This document shows, piece after piece, positions 19,312 through 28,449 of a stretch of DNA of 64,000 nucleotides. The position numbers and the translations under genes are program-made. Source of the DNA: Butyrivibrio sp. AE3009 (lineage in GTDB: Bacteria; Bacillota; Clostridia; Lachnospirales; Lachnospiraceae). How positions within the stretch are numbered: the first letter of the stretch is position 1; each line of letters opens with the position of its first letter. The stretch covers positions 30,351 to 94,350 of the forward strand of contig NZ_ATVS01000015.1 of NCBI RefSeq assembly GCF_000420845.1, written 5' to 3'. The notes beneath the pieces were generated by a model, which did not search any database, was not told the origin of the DNA, and saw nothing but the letters and a program-made list of their open reading frames with translations.

Positions 19312-20286
19312 ATGCCTATTAAGATACAGAACGATTTACCCGCAAGAGAAATACTTGAGCGGGAGAATATTTTCGTGGTGGATGAGAATAGGGCTATGCA
19401 TCAGGATATCAGATCCCTTCAGATATGTATTCTGAATCTTATGCCTCTTAAGGAAGACACAGAGCTCCAGCTTCTTCGCTCTATGTCCAATACGCCTCTT
19501 CAGATGGATGTATCTTTTATGCAGATGAGTTCTCATCATTCATCAAATACATCCCCCAACCATCTGAACAGATTCTATAACACGTTTGATGAGCTTAAAG
19601 ATAACACCTACGATGGTCTTATTATCACGGGAGCTCCCGTTGAGCAAATGGACTTCGAACAGGTTGATTATTGGGATGAACTGTGCAAAGTATTTGAGTG
19701 GAGTAAGACCAATGTCACTTCCACTTTCCATATCTGTTGGGGAGCTCAGGCAGGAATATATTATCACTACGGAATCAATAAGAAGCCTCTTGATGAGAAG
19801 CTGTTCGGTATTTTCCAGCACAGAGTAATGAACAGGAAAGTGCCGCTGGTAAGAGGTTTCGATGACATATTCATGATGCCTCATTCCAGACATACCGCAA
19901 CTCCTTCAGAAGATATTCATGCATGTGACGATCTTGTGGTTCTTGCAGAATCTGATATAGCCGGAGTATTTCTTTGCATGAACAGGTCCGGCAGCCAGAT
20001 TTTTGTAATGGGTCATGCTGAATATGACAGACTTACCCTTGACAGTGAATACAAAAGAGATCTGGGTAAAGGCCTGGATATTCATATCCCGGAGCACTAT
20101 TATCCCAATGATGATCCCACTAAGAAGCCTGACCTGGTATGGAGAGGTCATGCCAACAATCTATACTCAAATTGGCTTAACTACTATGTATATCAGAACA
20201 CACCTTATAAGTGGGGGCAGATTCTTGACGAGGACAAGAGAAAGATGGCTGCCAAGGCCTTAACCAAGAAAGTAGATCAGAATTAA
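19312..20286 (+). CDS. metA: Homoserine O-acetyltransferase, MetA family
   Basis: MetA acylates homoserine, the first committed step of methionine synthesis. The 324-residue protein has the catalytic Cys142 in FHICWGAQAG and the His/Glu pair in MGHAEYD. Residue 111 is Glu (in TGAPVEQMDF). In this family Glu111 directs use of acetyl-CoA, whereas Gly111 directs succinyl-CoA, so the enzyme is best called an acetyltransferase despite the usual MetA name. AAGGAGA precedes the ATG. The 50-nt upstream gap has no room for a SAM riboswitch, so methionine control is not visible here. Confidence 0.94.
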   Translation: MPIKIQNDLPAREILERENIFVVDENRAMHQDIRSLQICILNLMPLKEDTELQLLRSMSNTPLQMDVSFMQMSSHHSSNTSPNHLNRFYNTFDELKDNTYDGLIITGAPVEQMDFEQVDYWDELCKVFEWSKTNVTSTFHICWGAQAGIYYHYGINKKPLDEKLFGIFQHRVMNRKVPLVRGFDDIFMMPHSRHTATPSEDIHACDDLVVLAESDIAGVFLCMNRSGSQIFVMGHAEYDRLTLDSEYKRDLGKGLDIHIPEHYYPNDDPTKKPDLVWRGHANNLYSNWLNYYVYQNTPYKWGQILDEDKRKMAAKALTKKVDQN

Positions 20287-20313
20287 GCATATTAAATATT
20301 TAGAAGGTGCAAA

Positions 20314-21144
20314 ATGGGAGAAAGATTAAGAAATATTTATACGCAGTTCCCCGGAGGCAAGCATAAGGTTCTGACGCTTAGCTACGACGATGGAAAAATT
20401 GAGGATAGACGCCTTGTTGATATTCTGAATGAGAACGGCATTAAGGCTACCTTCAACGTCAATTCCGGTCTTGTAAACGATCATTTCGATGAGTATTACA
20501 AGGAAAGAATTCCAATGGAAGAATATAGAGACCTCTACAAAGGTCACGAAGTAGCAGTTCATACTGTAACGCATCCCACTATAGCAAGATGCCCTAAGGA
20601 ACAGATGATTCGTCAGATCATCGAGGATAGAAGAGCATTGGAAGAAGTTATGGGCTATACAGTTCGGGGATGTGCCTATCCTAACGGCTCATACAGTGAT
20701 GAAGTTGTTGATGCACTCAAAGCTTGCGGTATCAGACATGCCAGAACAGTAAGATCAACAGGGGGATTCTATCTTCCCGAGGATTTTCTCAGATGGCATC
20801 CTACCTGTCACCATAATTTTGAAGGCCTTGATAATCTCAAGAAGGAATTTCTTGCCCTTAAGAAAACTCAGTATCTTTATATTTTTTATCTCTGGGGCCA
20901 TAGCTATGAATTTGAGGTAAACAATAATTGGCACGTAATTGAAAGCTTTGCAGCTGATATGGGAGGTCAGGATGATATCTGGTATGCCTCCAATATAGAA
21001 ATTGTAGATTATCTTGACGCAGCCGGCCGTATGCAGGTATCTGTAAAGGGTGACTTCGCCTATAATCCCAGCGCTATCAGTGTATTTCTTGAAGTAGACA
21101 AAAAGACAGTTGAATGTAAACCGGGCATTACCACAGAGTTGTAA
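20314..21144 (+). CDS. Polysaccharide deacetylase-family protein (CE4/NodB fold)
   Basis: CE4 enzymes remove N- or O-acetyl groups from polysaccharides using a divalent metal. The 276-residue protein has the motif 1 Asp pair in LTLSYDDGKIEDRR, the motif 2 metal ligands in HEVAVHTVTHPTIA, and YPNGSYSDEVVDALK as motif 3. There is no signal peptide or membrane anchor, so it is predicted cytoplasmic, which suggests a small or intracellular substrate rather than peptidoglycan. It starts 28 nt after metA. Substrate unknown. Confidence 0.85.
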   Translation: MGERLRNIYTQFPGGKHKVLTLSYDDGKIEDRRLVDILNENGIKATFNVNSGLVNDHFDEYYKERIPMEEYRDLYKGHEVAVHTVTHPTIARCPKEQMIRQIIEDRRALEEVMGYTVRGCAYPNGSYSDEVVDALKACGIRHARTVRSTGGFYLPEDFLRWHPTCHHNFEGLDNLKKEFLALKKTQYLYIFYLWGHSYEFEVNNNWHVIESFAADMGGQDDIWYASNIEIVDYLDAAGRMQVSVKGDFAYNPSAISVFLEVDKKTVECKPGITTEL

Positions 21145-21167
21145 TTTTCTTTAAAATAAGTTAAAAT
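21139..21167 (+). promoter_or_regulatory. Promoter for the coiled-coil gene at 21215
   Basis: TTGTAA (21139-21144, overlapping the preceding stop codon), 17-nt spacer, TAAAAT (21162-21167). Confidence 0.65.
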
Positions 21168-21214
21168 ATAAATGTTAAGACGTTAATTTTTTTCTCTGAA
21201 AAGGAGACTCTCTT

Positions 21215-21697
21215 ATGCCACTTGATATGGAAAACGAAGAGCTTGAAGAAAAGACAACGGAATTAAAGAAAAAACCAACCAAAAAAACTAAGGAAATGCT
21301 TGAAGAGAACGCCAAGCAGATTGAAGACCTCAAGCTGGAACAATCCAGACTGAATGAAGAGCTTGCGGGACTTGATAAGGAAGATTCTGCTCTTGGAGAT
21401 AAATCTGCCATGGGACTTAAGGTTAGTCATAAGAAGTTCGGCGCAGGCGAGATTATCAAGCAGGACGGTAAGTATATAGAAGTTAAGTTCTCAGACGTAG
21501 TTAAGAAGTTCGTTCTTCCCGGCTGCATCGCAGACAAGTTTTTGGAAGTAGATGACGACGTTGTGTATGATTACTATGTAAAGAGTAATGAGATACACAA
21601 AAAGCGTATGGCTACAGAGCTTAAGATCAAATCCGCTGAATTCGCAGTTCAGCGTCATGAAGATGCCATCGAGCGTTTGAATGCCAAACTGAAATAA
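21215..21697 (+). CDS. Uncharacterised coiled-coil protein with a KFG-type beta-barrel segment
   Basis: I do not recognise this 160-residue protein as a named family. Residues 1-65 are a highly charged Glu/Lys-rich coiled coil. Residues 66-110 (GLKVSHKKFGAGEIIKQDGKY..., then VKFSDVVKKFVLP) resemble the small Tudor/SH3-like segment at the C-terminus of UvrD/PcrA helicases, where V-x-H-x-K-F-G-x-G-x-I is the hallmark. The C-terminus is again helical and basic. AAAAGGAGA precedes the ATG. It is monocistronic between its own promoter and a two-way terminator. A protein- or nucleic-acid-binding role is possible; no function is assigned. Confidence 0.75.
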   Translation: MPLDMENEELEEKTTELKKKPTKKTKEMLEENAKQIEDLKLEQSRLNEELAGLDKEDSALGDKSAMGLKVSHKKFGAGEIIKQDGKYIEVKFSDVVKKFVLPGCIADKFLEVDDDVVYDYYVKSNEIHKKRMATELKIKSAEFAVQRHEDAIERLNAKLK

Positions 21698-21714
21698 TTG
21701 TATATTTTGAATAT

Positions 21715-21749
21715 AAATAGGACGCAGATTTTTCTGCGTCCTATTTTTT
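21715..21749. terminator. Bidirectional terminator
   Basis: Perfect 14-bp stem (21715-21728 with 21733-21746), TTTT loop, and T-runs in both directions. It ends the plus-strand gene at 21697 and the minus-strand activase gene, whose stop codon lies at 21748-21750. Confidence 0.93.
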
Positions 21750-24700
21750 ATATGGCTTTTTTAATTGTATCAACTTTCTTCTGAGCAGTAGAAAGCATCA
21801 GTTTGATTCGGTTAAGCTGGTTAACTTCGGATGCCCCGGGATCGTAGTCGATTGCTACAATGTTGCAACCGGGATAGAGGTGACGCATCTGCTTGATTAC
21901 ACCCTTACCAACCACATGGTTAGGAAGGCAACCGAAGGGCTGTGTACAAACTATATTTGAAGCACCTTCTTTAATAAGTTCAACCATTTCTCCTGTAAGG
22001 AACCATCCCTCGCCGGTCTGATTACCGATAGATACGATGGGTTTTGCATATTCTACGAGCTTGTAGATGCTTGTAGGAGGATCGAAATGTTCACTTTTCT
22101 CAAATGCTCTGGAAGCGCCGCTTCTAAGTCTTTCTATTCCCCAAATGGCAGCCTTCATAAGTGTTGCGGTCTTAGCACTGGTTCCGAGTTCTTCTGCCTT
22201 GTAGATCTGATTGTAGAAGCAGTAGAGCATGAAATCAATAAGATCAGGAACAACAGCCTCTGCGCCTTCTGCCTCAAGTAGCTCTACAAGGTGGTTATTG
22301 GCTGCGGGAGCAAATTTAACAAGAATCTCACCAACTACGCCAACTCTTGGTTTGATCTCATCGGTAATTTCTATCTTATCAAAGTCCTCAATGATCTCTT
22401 TGCAGAGTTTCTGGAACTTTAAGAAACTCATATGCTTAGCTGTAACAAACTCTTTTACAGGTCCCATCCACTTCTCATGGCAGGCATCTACTGAGCCCTT
22501 AACTTTCTCATAAGGTCTCATACGGTAAACGCATCGCATGAATACATCTCCGAAGATGGCACCATAAGCAGCTCTCATCAGCATCTCAAGGTTAATATGG
22601 AAACCGGGGTTAGCTTCAAGCTTGGACAGATTCAGTGATACGACAGGAATCTGTTCCATTCCGGCTTTCTTGAGGGCTCTTCTGATAAAGCCTACATAGT
22701 TGGTAGCACGACATCCGCCACCTGTCTGGGACATGATGACAGCAGTGCGGTTAAGGTCATATTTGCCGGACAGAAGCTCATCCATAATCTGACCTACAAC
22801 CCAAAGTGAAGGATAGCAGGCATCATTATTTACGTACTTAAGTCCCATATCGATAGCATGTCTGTTGTCGTTTTGCATTACAACGAAGTTGTAACCACAG
22901 GCAGCAAAGGCAGGCTCCAATATGTCAAAGTGTATAGGTGACATCTGAGGGCAGAGGATGGTGTAGTTCTTTCTCATATCCTCAGTGAAAAGTACTCTGT
23001 GATTAGAGCAGTCATTTACATGAATCTTCTTATTCTTTTGTTTTCTTACTCTGATAGCGGCAAGAAGAGAGCGAACTCTGATCCTTGCACTTCCAAGGTT
23101 GTTGACCTCATCAATCTTAAGGCAGGTATAAATCTTGTCTGAACCTGAAAGAATATCATTGACCTGATCTGTGGTAACGGCATCAAGTCCGCATCCGAAG
23201 GAATTGAGCTGGATAAGATCCAGGTCCTCTCTGGTTCTTACGAAGCTGGCTGCGGCATACAGTCTTGAATGATACATCCACTGATCTGAAACGATAAGAG
23301 GTCTCTCAGGAGTTCCAAGGTGAGATACTGAATCCTCTGTAAGTACCGCAACGCCATAGGAGCAGATCATGTCAGGAATACCATGGTTGATCTCCGGATC
23401 TACGTGATATGGTCTTCCTGCAAGTACGATACCGTGACGACCATTTTCTTCCATCCATTTCAGTGTCTCTTCACCCTTGTCTCTAATGTCCTGACGGGCT
23501 TTTGCCATCTCATCCCAGCCATCCTTGGCGGCTTTGATAACTTCGTCTGCGGGAAGCTCAGCAAATTCTTTTACCAGAGCTTTGGTGGCAGTCTCAAGGC
23601 TTGTAAATGCCATAAAGGGGTTACGAAGCTTGGCCTTACCGTCGGTTATGGCTTCAACGTTGTTTTTAATATTCTCACTATAAGAAGTTACAATAGGGCA
23701 GTTGTAATGGTTGGTTGCACCTTCTACTTCCTCACGCTCATAGAAAAGACCGGGATAGAAGATGAAATCAACGTTCTGTCTTATAAGCCACTCAACATGT
23801 CCGTGTGAGATCTTGGCAGGGTAGCACTCTGATTCACTTGGAATTGACTCGATTCCAAGCTCATATATCTGGTGAGTTGACCTGGGTGAGAGAACAACTC
23901 TATAGCCAAGATTGGTAAAGAAGGTAAACCAGAAAGGATAGTTCTCATAGAAATTGAGTACTCTTGGTATACCAACAGTTCCTCTGTGCGCCTTGTCAGC
24001 GGTAAGAGGCTCATAACCGAAGATTCTTTTATATTTGTAATCAAAAAGGTTAGGAATATTGTCAGCGTTCTTGACTTTACCTATACCTCTTTCACATCTG
24101 TTACCTGAAATATGCTGACGTCCACCGGTGAATTTATTAACAGTGAGACGGCAGTGGTTGGTACATCCCTGACAGGTTGTCATACTGGTGGTGTACTCAA
24201 GTGAATTGATCTGATCAATGGTAAGCATTGTGGTCTTATAGTCTGCGGTTTCACCGAATCTGTCTCTTGCGATAAGTGCAGCACCAAATGCGCCCATGAT
24301 TCCGGCAATGTCAGGACGGATCGCTTCAGCACCGGAAATAATCTCGAATGCACGAAGAACAGCATCATTATAGAATGTACCACCCTGAACAACAATGTGC
24401 TCGCCAAGATCCTTGGCATCTGATACCTTGATAACCTTGAAAAGAGCATTTTTGATAACGGAATATGCAAGTCCTGAAGAAATATCGGCAACATCAGCGC
24501 CTTCCTTCTGAGCCTGCTTAACTCTTGAATTCATGAAAACGGTACATCTTGTTCCCAGATCTACCGGTGATTTTGCATAAAGGGCTACCTTGGCAAAGTC
24601 CTGAACAGAATAATCAAGGGACTTGGCGAAGGTCTCTATAAAGGATCCGCAACCTGAAGAACATGCCTCGTTAAGCTGTACAGAGTCAACAGAACCGTTT

Positions 24701-25998
24701 TTGATATGAATGCACTTCATATCCTGTCCGCCGATATCAAGGATGCAGTCAACTTCAGGATCGAAGAAAGCAGCAGCGTTATAGTGAGCAATTGTCTCAA
24801 CTTCTCCGTCATCAAGAACAAGTGCAGACTTAAGGAGAGCCTCACCGTAACCTGTTGAGCAGGCTCTTGCTATCTTCACGCCTTCAGGCATAAGTTTGTA
24901 GATCTCCTGAATTGAGGAAATAGCAGTCTTAAGAGGACTTCCGTTATTGCTTGAATAAAATGAATAGAGAAGATCACCGTCTTCACTGATGAGTGCGCAC
25001 TTAGTTGTAGTAGAACCGGCGTCAATTCCAAGGAAAGCATTGCCCTGGTAGTCATCGAGCTTCTTGGTCCTAACTTTGTACTGAGACTGTCTGTTTTTGA
25101 ATGCGTTATAGTCATCCTCTGTTTTGAAGAGAGGGTCAAGTCTTGAAACTTCGGCATCCATCACAATCTTATGAGAGAGTTTACCAACCATCTCGTCCAT
25201 GCTGTAGCTGGTTTCTTCTTTAGCATTAAGAGCTGAACCAATTGCAGCAAAAAGATGTGAATTATCTGTATCGATGGTATGCTCCTCATCAAGGTTCAGC
25301 GTTCTGATAAATGCTGCCTTAAGCTGATCCAGGAAGTGAAGAGGACCGCCGAGAAAGGCAATGTGACCTCTGATTGGCTTACCGCAGGCAAGACCTGAAA
25401 TAGTCTGATTAACTACTGCCTGGAAAATAGAAGCGGCCAGGTCCTCCTTAGTTGCGCCTTCATTAATTAAAGGCTGAATATCGGACTTGGCAAATACGCC
25501 GCAACGTGCAGCGATTGTATATAAAGAATTATAATTTTTGGCATACTCATTAAGACCTGATGCATCGGTCTGAAGAAGAGCCGCCATCTGGTCAATAAAT
25601 GAACCTGTACCACCGGCACAGATTCCGTTCATACGCTGTTCAACGTTGCCACCTTCAAAATAAATAATCTTGGCATCCTCGCCGCCTAGCTCAATAGCGA
25701 CATCTGTCTTAGGCGCAAGTGCCTTAAGCGATGTGGAAACAGCGATAACCTCCTGAACGAAAGGAACTTCAAGATGCTTTGCAAGTGTAAGTCCGCCGGA
25801 TCCTGTGATGACAGGATGGAGTATGATGTTACCGGATACCTTGCTGGCCTCCTTAAGAAGCTCTGCGAGTGTCTCCTGAATATTTGCAAAATGTCTTTTG
25901 TAATCGGAAAATACTATGTTTCGCTCGCTGTCAAGAAGTGCAATCTTAACTGTAGTAGATCCAATATCAATGCCTAATGTGTAATCCTTAGAAATCAT
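21748..25998 (-). CDS. Giant 2-hydroxyacyl-CoA dehydratase activase-like protein (BadF/HgdC + DUF2229 + HgdB-like)
   Basis: Activases of this type use ATP to drive a single electron from a [4Fe-4S] cluster into 2-hydroxyacyl-CoA dehydratases or benzoyl-CoA-type reductases. The 1416-residue protein contains two BadF/BadG/BcrA/HgdC ATPase domains. Domain 1 (about 6-260) has LGIDIGSTTVK and the cluster cysteines C127 (NGICAGGTGSF) and C166 (ARCGVF), numbered as in the archetype HgdC. Domain 2 (about 320-580) has FLGIDAGSTTTK, NEACSSGCGSF and GTRC. A Cys-rich linker (609-635) leads to a DUF2229 domain (about 672-900) and an HgdB-like region (about 980-1400). Start ATG 25998 follows GAGG on the minus strand. 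It is conserved in Firmicutes but its physiological partner is unknown, and no dehydratase gene is nearby. Confidence 0.9.
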   Translation of the reverse strand: MISKDYTLGIDIGSTTVKIALLDSERNIVFSDYKRHFANIQETLAELLKEASKVSGNIILHPVITGSGGLTLAKHLEVPFVQEVIAVSTSLKALAPKTDVAIELGGEDAKIIYFEGGNVEQRMNGICAGGTGSFIDQMAALLQTDASGLNEYAKNYNSLYTIAARCGVFAKSDIQPLINEGATKEDLAASIFQAVVNQTISGLACGKPIRGHIAFLGGPLHFLDQLKAAFIRTLNLDEEHTIDTDNSHLFAAIGSALNAKEETSYSMDEMVGKLSHKIVMDAEVSRLDPLFKTEDDYNAFKNRQSQYKVRTKKLDDYQGNAFLGIDAGSTTTKCALISEDGDLLYSFYSSNNGSPLKTAISSIQEIYKLMPEGVKIARACSTGYGEALLKSALVLDDGEVETIAHYNAAAFFDPEVDCILDIGGQDMKCIHIKNGSVDSVQLNEACSSGCGSFIETFAKSLDYSVQDFAKVALYAKSPVDLGTRCTVFMNSRVKQAQKEGADVADISSGLAYSVIKNALFKVIKVSDAKDLGEHIVVQGGTFYNDAVLRAFEIISGAEAIRPDIAGIMGAFGAALIARDRFGETADYKTTMLTIDQINSLEYTTSMTTCQGCTNHCRLTVNKFTGGRQHISGNRCERGIGKVKNADNIPNLFDYKYKRIFGYEPLTADKAHRGTVGIPRVLNFYENYPFWFTFFTNLGYRVVLSPRSTHQIYELGIESIPSESECYPAKISHGHVEWLIRQNVDFIFYPGLFYEREEVEGATNHYNCPIVTSYSENIKNNVEAITDGKAKLRNPFMAFTSLETATKALVKEFAELPADEVIKAAKDGWDEMAKARQDIRDKGEETLKWMEENGRHGIVLAGRPYHVDPEINHGIPDMICSYGVAVLTEDSVSHLGTPERPLIVSDQWMYHSRLYAAASFVRTREDLDLIQLNSFGCGLDAVTTDQVNDILSGSDKIYTCLKIDEVNNLGSARIRVRSLLAAIRVRKQKNKKIHVNDCSNHRVLFTEDMRKNYTILCPQMSPIHFDILEPAFAACGYNFVVMQNDNRHAIDMGLKYVNNDACYPSLWVVGQIMDELLSGKYDLNRTAVIMSQTGGGCRATNYVGFIRRALKKAGMEQIPVVSLNLSKLEANPGFHINLEMLMRAAYGAIFGDVFMRCVYRMRPYEKVKGSVDACHEKWMGPVKEFVTAKHMSFLKFQKLCKEIIEDFDKIEITDEIKPRVGVVGEILVKFAPAANNHLVELLEAEGAEAVVPDLIDFMLYCFYNQIYKAEELGTSAKTATLMKAAIWGIERLRSGASRAFEKSEHFDPPTSIYKLVEYAKPIVSIGNQTGEGWFLTGEMVELIKEGASNIVCTQPFGCLPNHVVGKGVIKQMRHLYPGCNIVAIDYDPGASEVNQLNRIKLMLSTAQKKVDTIKKAI

Positions 25999-26107
25999 AT
26001 ATAAACCTCATAAAAATATTTAACCCTATATAATAAGTAAAAATAAGGCCAAAATGACAATCTCTATGATTATAATCCAGCGGTCAACAAAAATCAATTA
26101 ACATAAA

Positions 26108-26135
26108 TTGCACAAAATATAAAATGTGGTATCAT
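26108..26135 (+). promoter_or_regulatory. Promoter for the sensor-rhomboid-sigma-like cluster
   Basis: TTGCAC (26108-26113), 16-nt spacer and TATCAT (26130-26135) preceded by TGG (extended -10). Start predicted near 26142, 26 nt before the ATG. Confidence 0.55.
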
Positions 26136-26167
26136 GATTTAGTAAGTATCTATGAGGGGAAGTATTT

Positions 26168-28435
26168 ATGTTGGAAAAATTTAGATGTTTTTTAAGTCTG
26201 ATTTTGGTGGGGGCAATTTTTTCTCTTAGCTTTTCATCCTTTTTGGTTCACGCAGCATCCGATGACGAGATCAAGACTGTCAAAGTCGGATATTATCAGA
26301 ATGAAGTATTTGAAGACGGTGGCTATGATGGTGCTATAAAAAAAGGATATGCCTACGAGTATTACAGAAAGATATCCGAGTACGCCGGATGGACCTATGA
26401 ATATGTATACGGAGATTTTGTTGACATCTACAATATGCTTCTTAAGGGGGAAGTTGATGTAGTTGCGGGACTTGCATATACAGAGAAACGTTCAACACTG
26501 ATCTATTATCCCGAGAAGCCCATGGGCTTTGAGAGCTATGGCCTTGTTAAGCACGAGGGTGATGATTCACTCACATCAGATCCTGCAACGCTTAACGGAC
26601 GAACCATAGGAGTCCTTGATTCCGCAATAGTAGATATTCTTAATGACTATCTCAAAAAAGAAAGAGTTAATGCGGAGGTTATCACCTTCAGTGATTACGG
26701 TAATCTGCTGGAATGCTTCGACAGAAAAGAAATCGATCTTATTGCAGCTGAGATTGACGGAATCTATGACAGGTATCACGCCGAAGTAATGTCTTATTTT
26801 GGCGAAAATGATTATTATATGTGCGTCAGCAGGAAAAGACCTGACCTTGTAAGAGCTCTTAATATGGCTCAGGCTCAGCTCTATGTTGATAACCCGGATT
26901 ATATCAGTAACCTTCGCAACAAATATTATCCATCAGCATTATCCAGCCGTGCTTTTAATAAAACTGAGTTGAAATGGTTAAAAGAGAATGAAGAGTTAAC
27001 CATCGGTTATCTGAATGACTTTTTGCCGTATAGTGATACAGATAAAAACGGTAATGTAACGGGAATGGTGGCTGATATATTCCCCTATACATTTAAGCAA
27101 TTGGGAATAAGCTCACTCACCTATGAATACAAGGGATATGACACCTACGATGAACTTATTGCTGCAATAGGAAGTGGACAGGTTGATGTGGCATTCCCTG
27201 TAGGTGGAGGCCTCTATTATTCCGAGGAGGACGGCATACTTATATCAGATCCTGTTTTGTCCACATTGACCGATCTCGTATACAGTGAGAAAAGACCCAG
27301 TACAGGAACTATTGATTTTGCGGTAAATGAGAAAAACAAACTTCAATATTATTATATTAAGAATAATTATCCCCATTCCAGCATAAAGCAATATGCCAGT
27401 TTGGAAGATTGTCTTGATGCAGTTGAAAAAGGCGATGTTTCATATACAACATTAAACGGACTCAGAACAGGATTGGTTCTAAAAAATAAGTCTTATGATA
27501 AGCTTTCTTTCATTCAGCTAAGCTATCAGGACGACAGCTGTTTTGGTGTCAAAATTGGAAATAACGGACTTTTGATGCTGTTAAACAGAGGCATCCATAT
27601 CGCGGGTTCTGATTATCAGAATATGGCATTTCGTTATTCTCAAAATCTTGATAAACCCACTTTAAAAGATTTTCTTAAAAAGTACTATTGGTTCATCTTC
27701 GCGGCTATTCTGATCTTTTTACTTTTCATCATGCATATGCTGATAAAGGATATAAGGATTGGCCGAGAGAGGATTGCTGAAAAAGAAAGAGCAAGAATAG
27801 AGATTGAGAAGGCCGATCACGACAAATTCGTCTTTGTAAACAAAATGGCCAATTATATGGGCGAACCGATGCGAGGTCTTAATTCTCTTATACATAAGGC
27901 TAAAATAACCGAAGATTCCAATAAAGTATCGAATTACATCGAAGAGATGGAGATATACAGTAGTAAGCTCAGCGAAGTAATAAACAATATCCTTAACATG
28001 AGTAGACTTGAGAGCGGACAGTTCAAACTTGAAGATAAGAATCAGACCTTCAAGGGCAAAAGAATACTTGTTGTTGAGGATACAATGCAGAATCAGATGG
28101 TGACCGGCAAGATTCTCAAAAAACTGGGATTTGAGATCCAGTGCGCATCTGACGGCGAAGAGGCTTATGATAAATTAAATGCTGCACCTGAAGGCTATTT
28201 TGATGCTATAATCATGGACATGGATGTAAGGGACAACGATGATTTTGAGGCTGCAACCAAGATACGAAGCCTTAACAATTATGCCAAGGCTGACATTCCC
28301 ATTGTTGCTATAACATCAGAAGTTCCGGTAAACGATGAGGGCACTGATAAAAAGCTATTTACAGAATACTATTTTACCAAGCCCTATGACATCGCGGAGA
28401 TGACAGAAGTCTTCTCTAAAATTTTTAAGAGTTAA
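26168..28435 (+). CDS. Membrane sensor with two solute-binding domains and a receiver domain, lacking a kinase core
   Basis: The 755-residue protein has a signal peptide (about 1-30, ending VHAA), two periplasmic SBP_bac_3 domains (about 36-260 and 268-495; repeated V-G-Y/I-G-Y starts, EVDVVAGLAYTEKR and QVDVAFPVG), one membrane helix (about 507-527), a coiled coil, a helical-hairpin region (about 550-613) and a receiver domain (629-755). The receiver has VVED, phosphoacceptor Asp684 (IIMDMD), ITSE and Lys738 (FTKP). The hairpin aligns with a HisKA dimerisation domain, ending NMSRLESGQF, but the usual SHE-x-R-x-P histidine box reads ANYMGEP, and the ATP-binding HATPase_c domain is absent. It therefore cannot autophosphorylate. 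It heads a four-gene cluster, 14 nt before the next gene. Confidence 0.85.
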   Translation: MLEKFRCFLSLILVGAIFSLSFSSFLVHAASDDEIKTVKVGYYQNEVFEDGGYDGAIKKGYAYEYYRKISEYAGWTYEYVYGDFVDIYNMLLKGEVDVVAGLAYTEKRSTLIYYPEKPMGFESYGLVKHEGDDSLTSDPATLNGRTIGVLDSAIVDILNDYLKKERVNAEVITFSDYGNLLECFDRKEIDLIAAEIDGIYDRYHAEVMSYFGENDYYMCVSRKRPDLVRALNMAQAQLYVDNPDYISNLRNKYYPSALSSRAFNKTELKWLKENEELTIGYLNDFLPYSDTDKNGNVTGMVADIFPYTFKQLGISSLTYEYKGYDTYDELIAAIGSGQVDVAFPVGGGLYYSEEDGILISDPVLSTLTDLVYSEKRPSTGTIDFAVNEKNKLQYYYIKNNYPHSSIKQYASLEDCLDAVEKGDVSYTTLNGLRTGLVLKNKSYDKLSFIQLSYQDDSCFGVKIGNNGLLMLLNRGIHIAGSDYQNMAFRYSQNLDKPTLKDFLKKYYWFIFAAILIFLLFIMHMLIKDIRIGRERIAEKERARIEIEKADHDKFVFVNKMANYMGEPMRGLNSLIHKAKITEDSNKVSNYIEEMEIYSSKLSEVINNILNMSRLESGQFKLEDKNQTFKGKRILVVEDTMQNQMVTGKILKKLGFEIQCASDGEEAYDKLNAAPEGYFDAIIMDMDVRDNDDFEAATKIRSLNNYAKADIPIVAITSEVPVNDEGTDKKLFTEYYFTKPYDIAEMTEVFSKIFKS

Positions 28436-28449
28436 AAGAGGATTTTTAA

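Noticed and set aside
25999..26100. Promoter for the activase-like gene on the minus strand
   Set aside because: TTGTCA and TATTAT occur at 19-nt spacing, and TTGACC has no partner at a proper distance; left uncalled.
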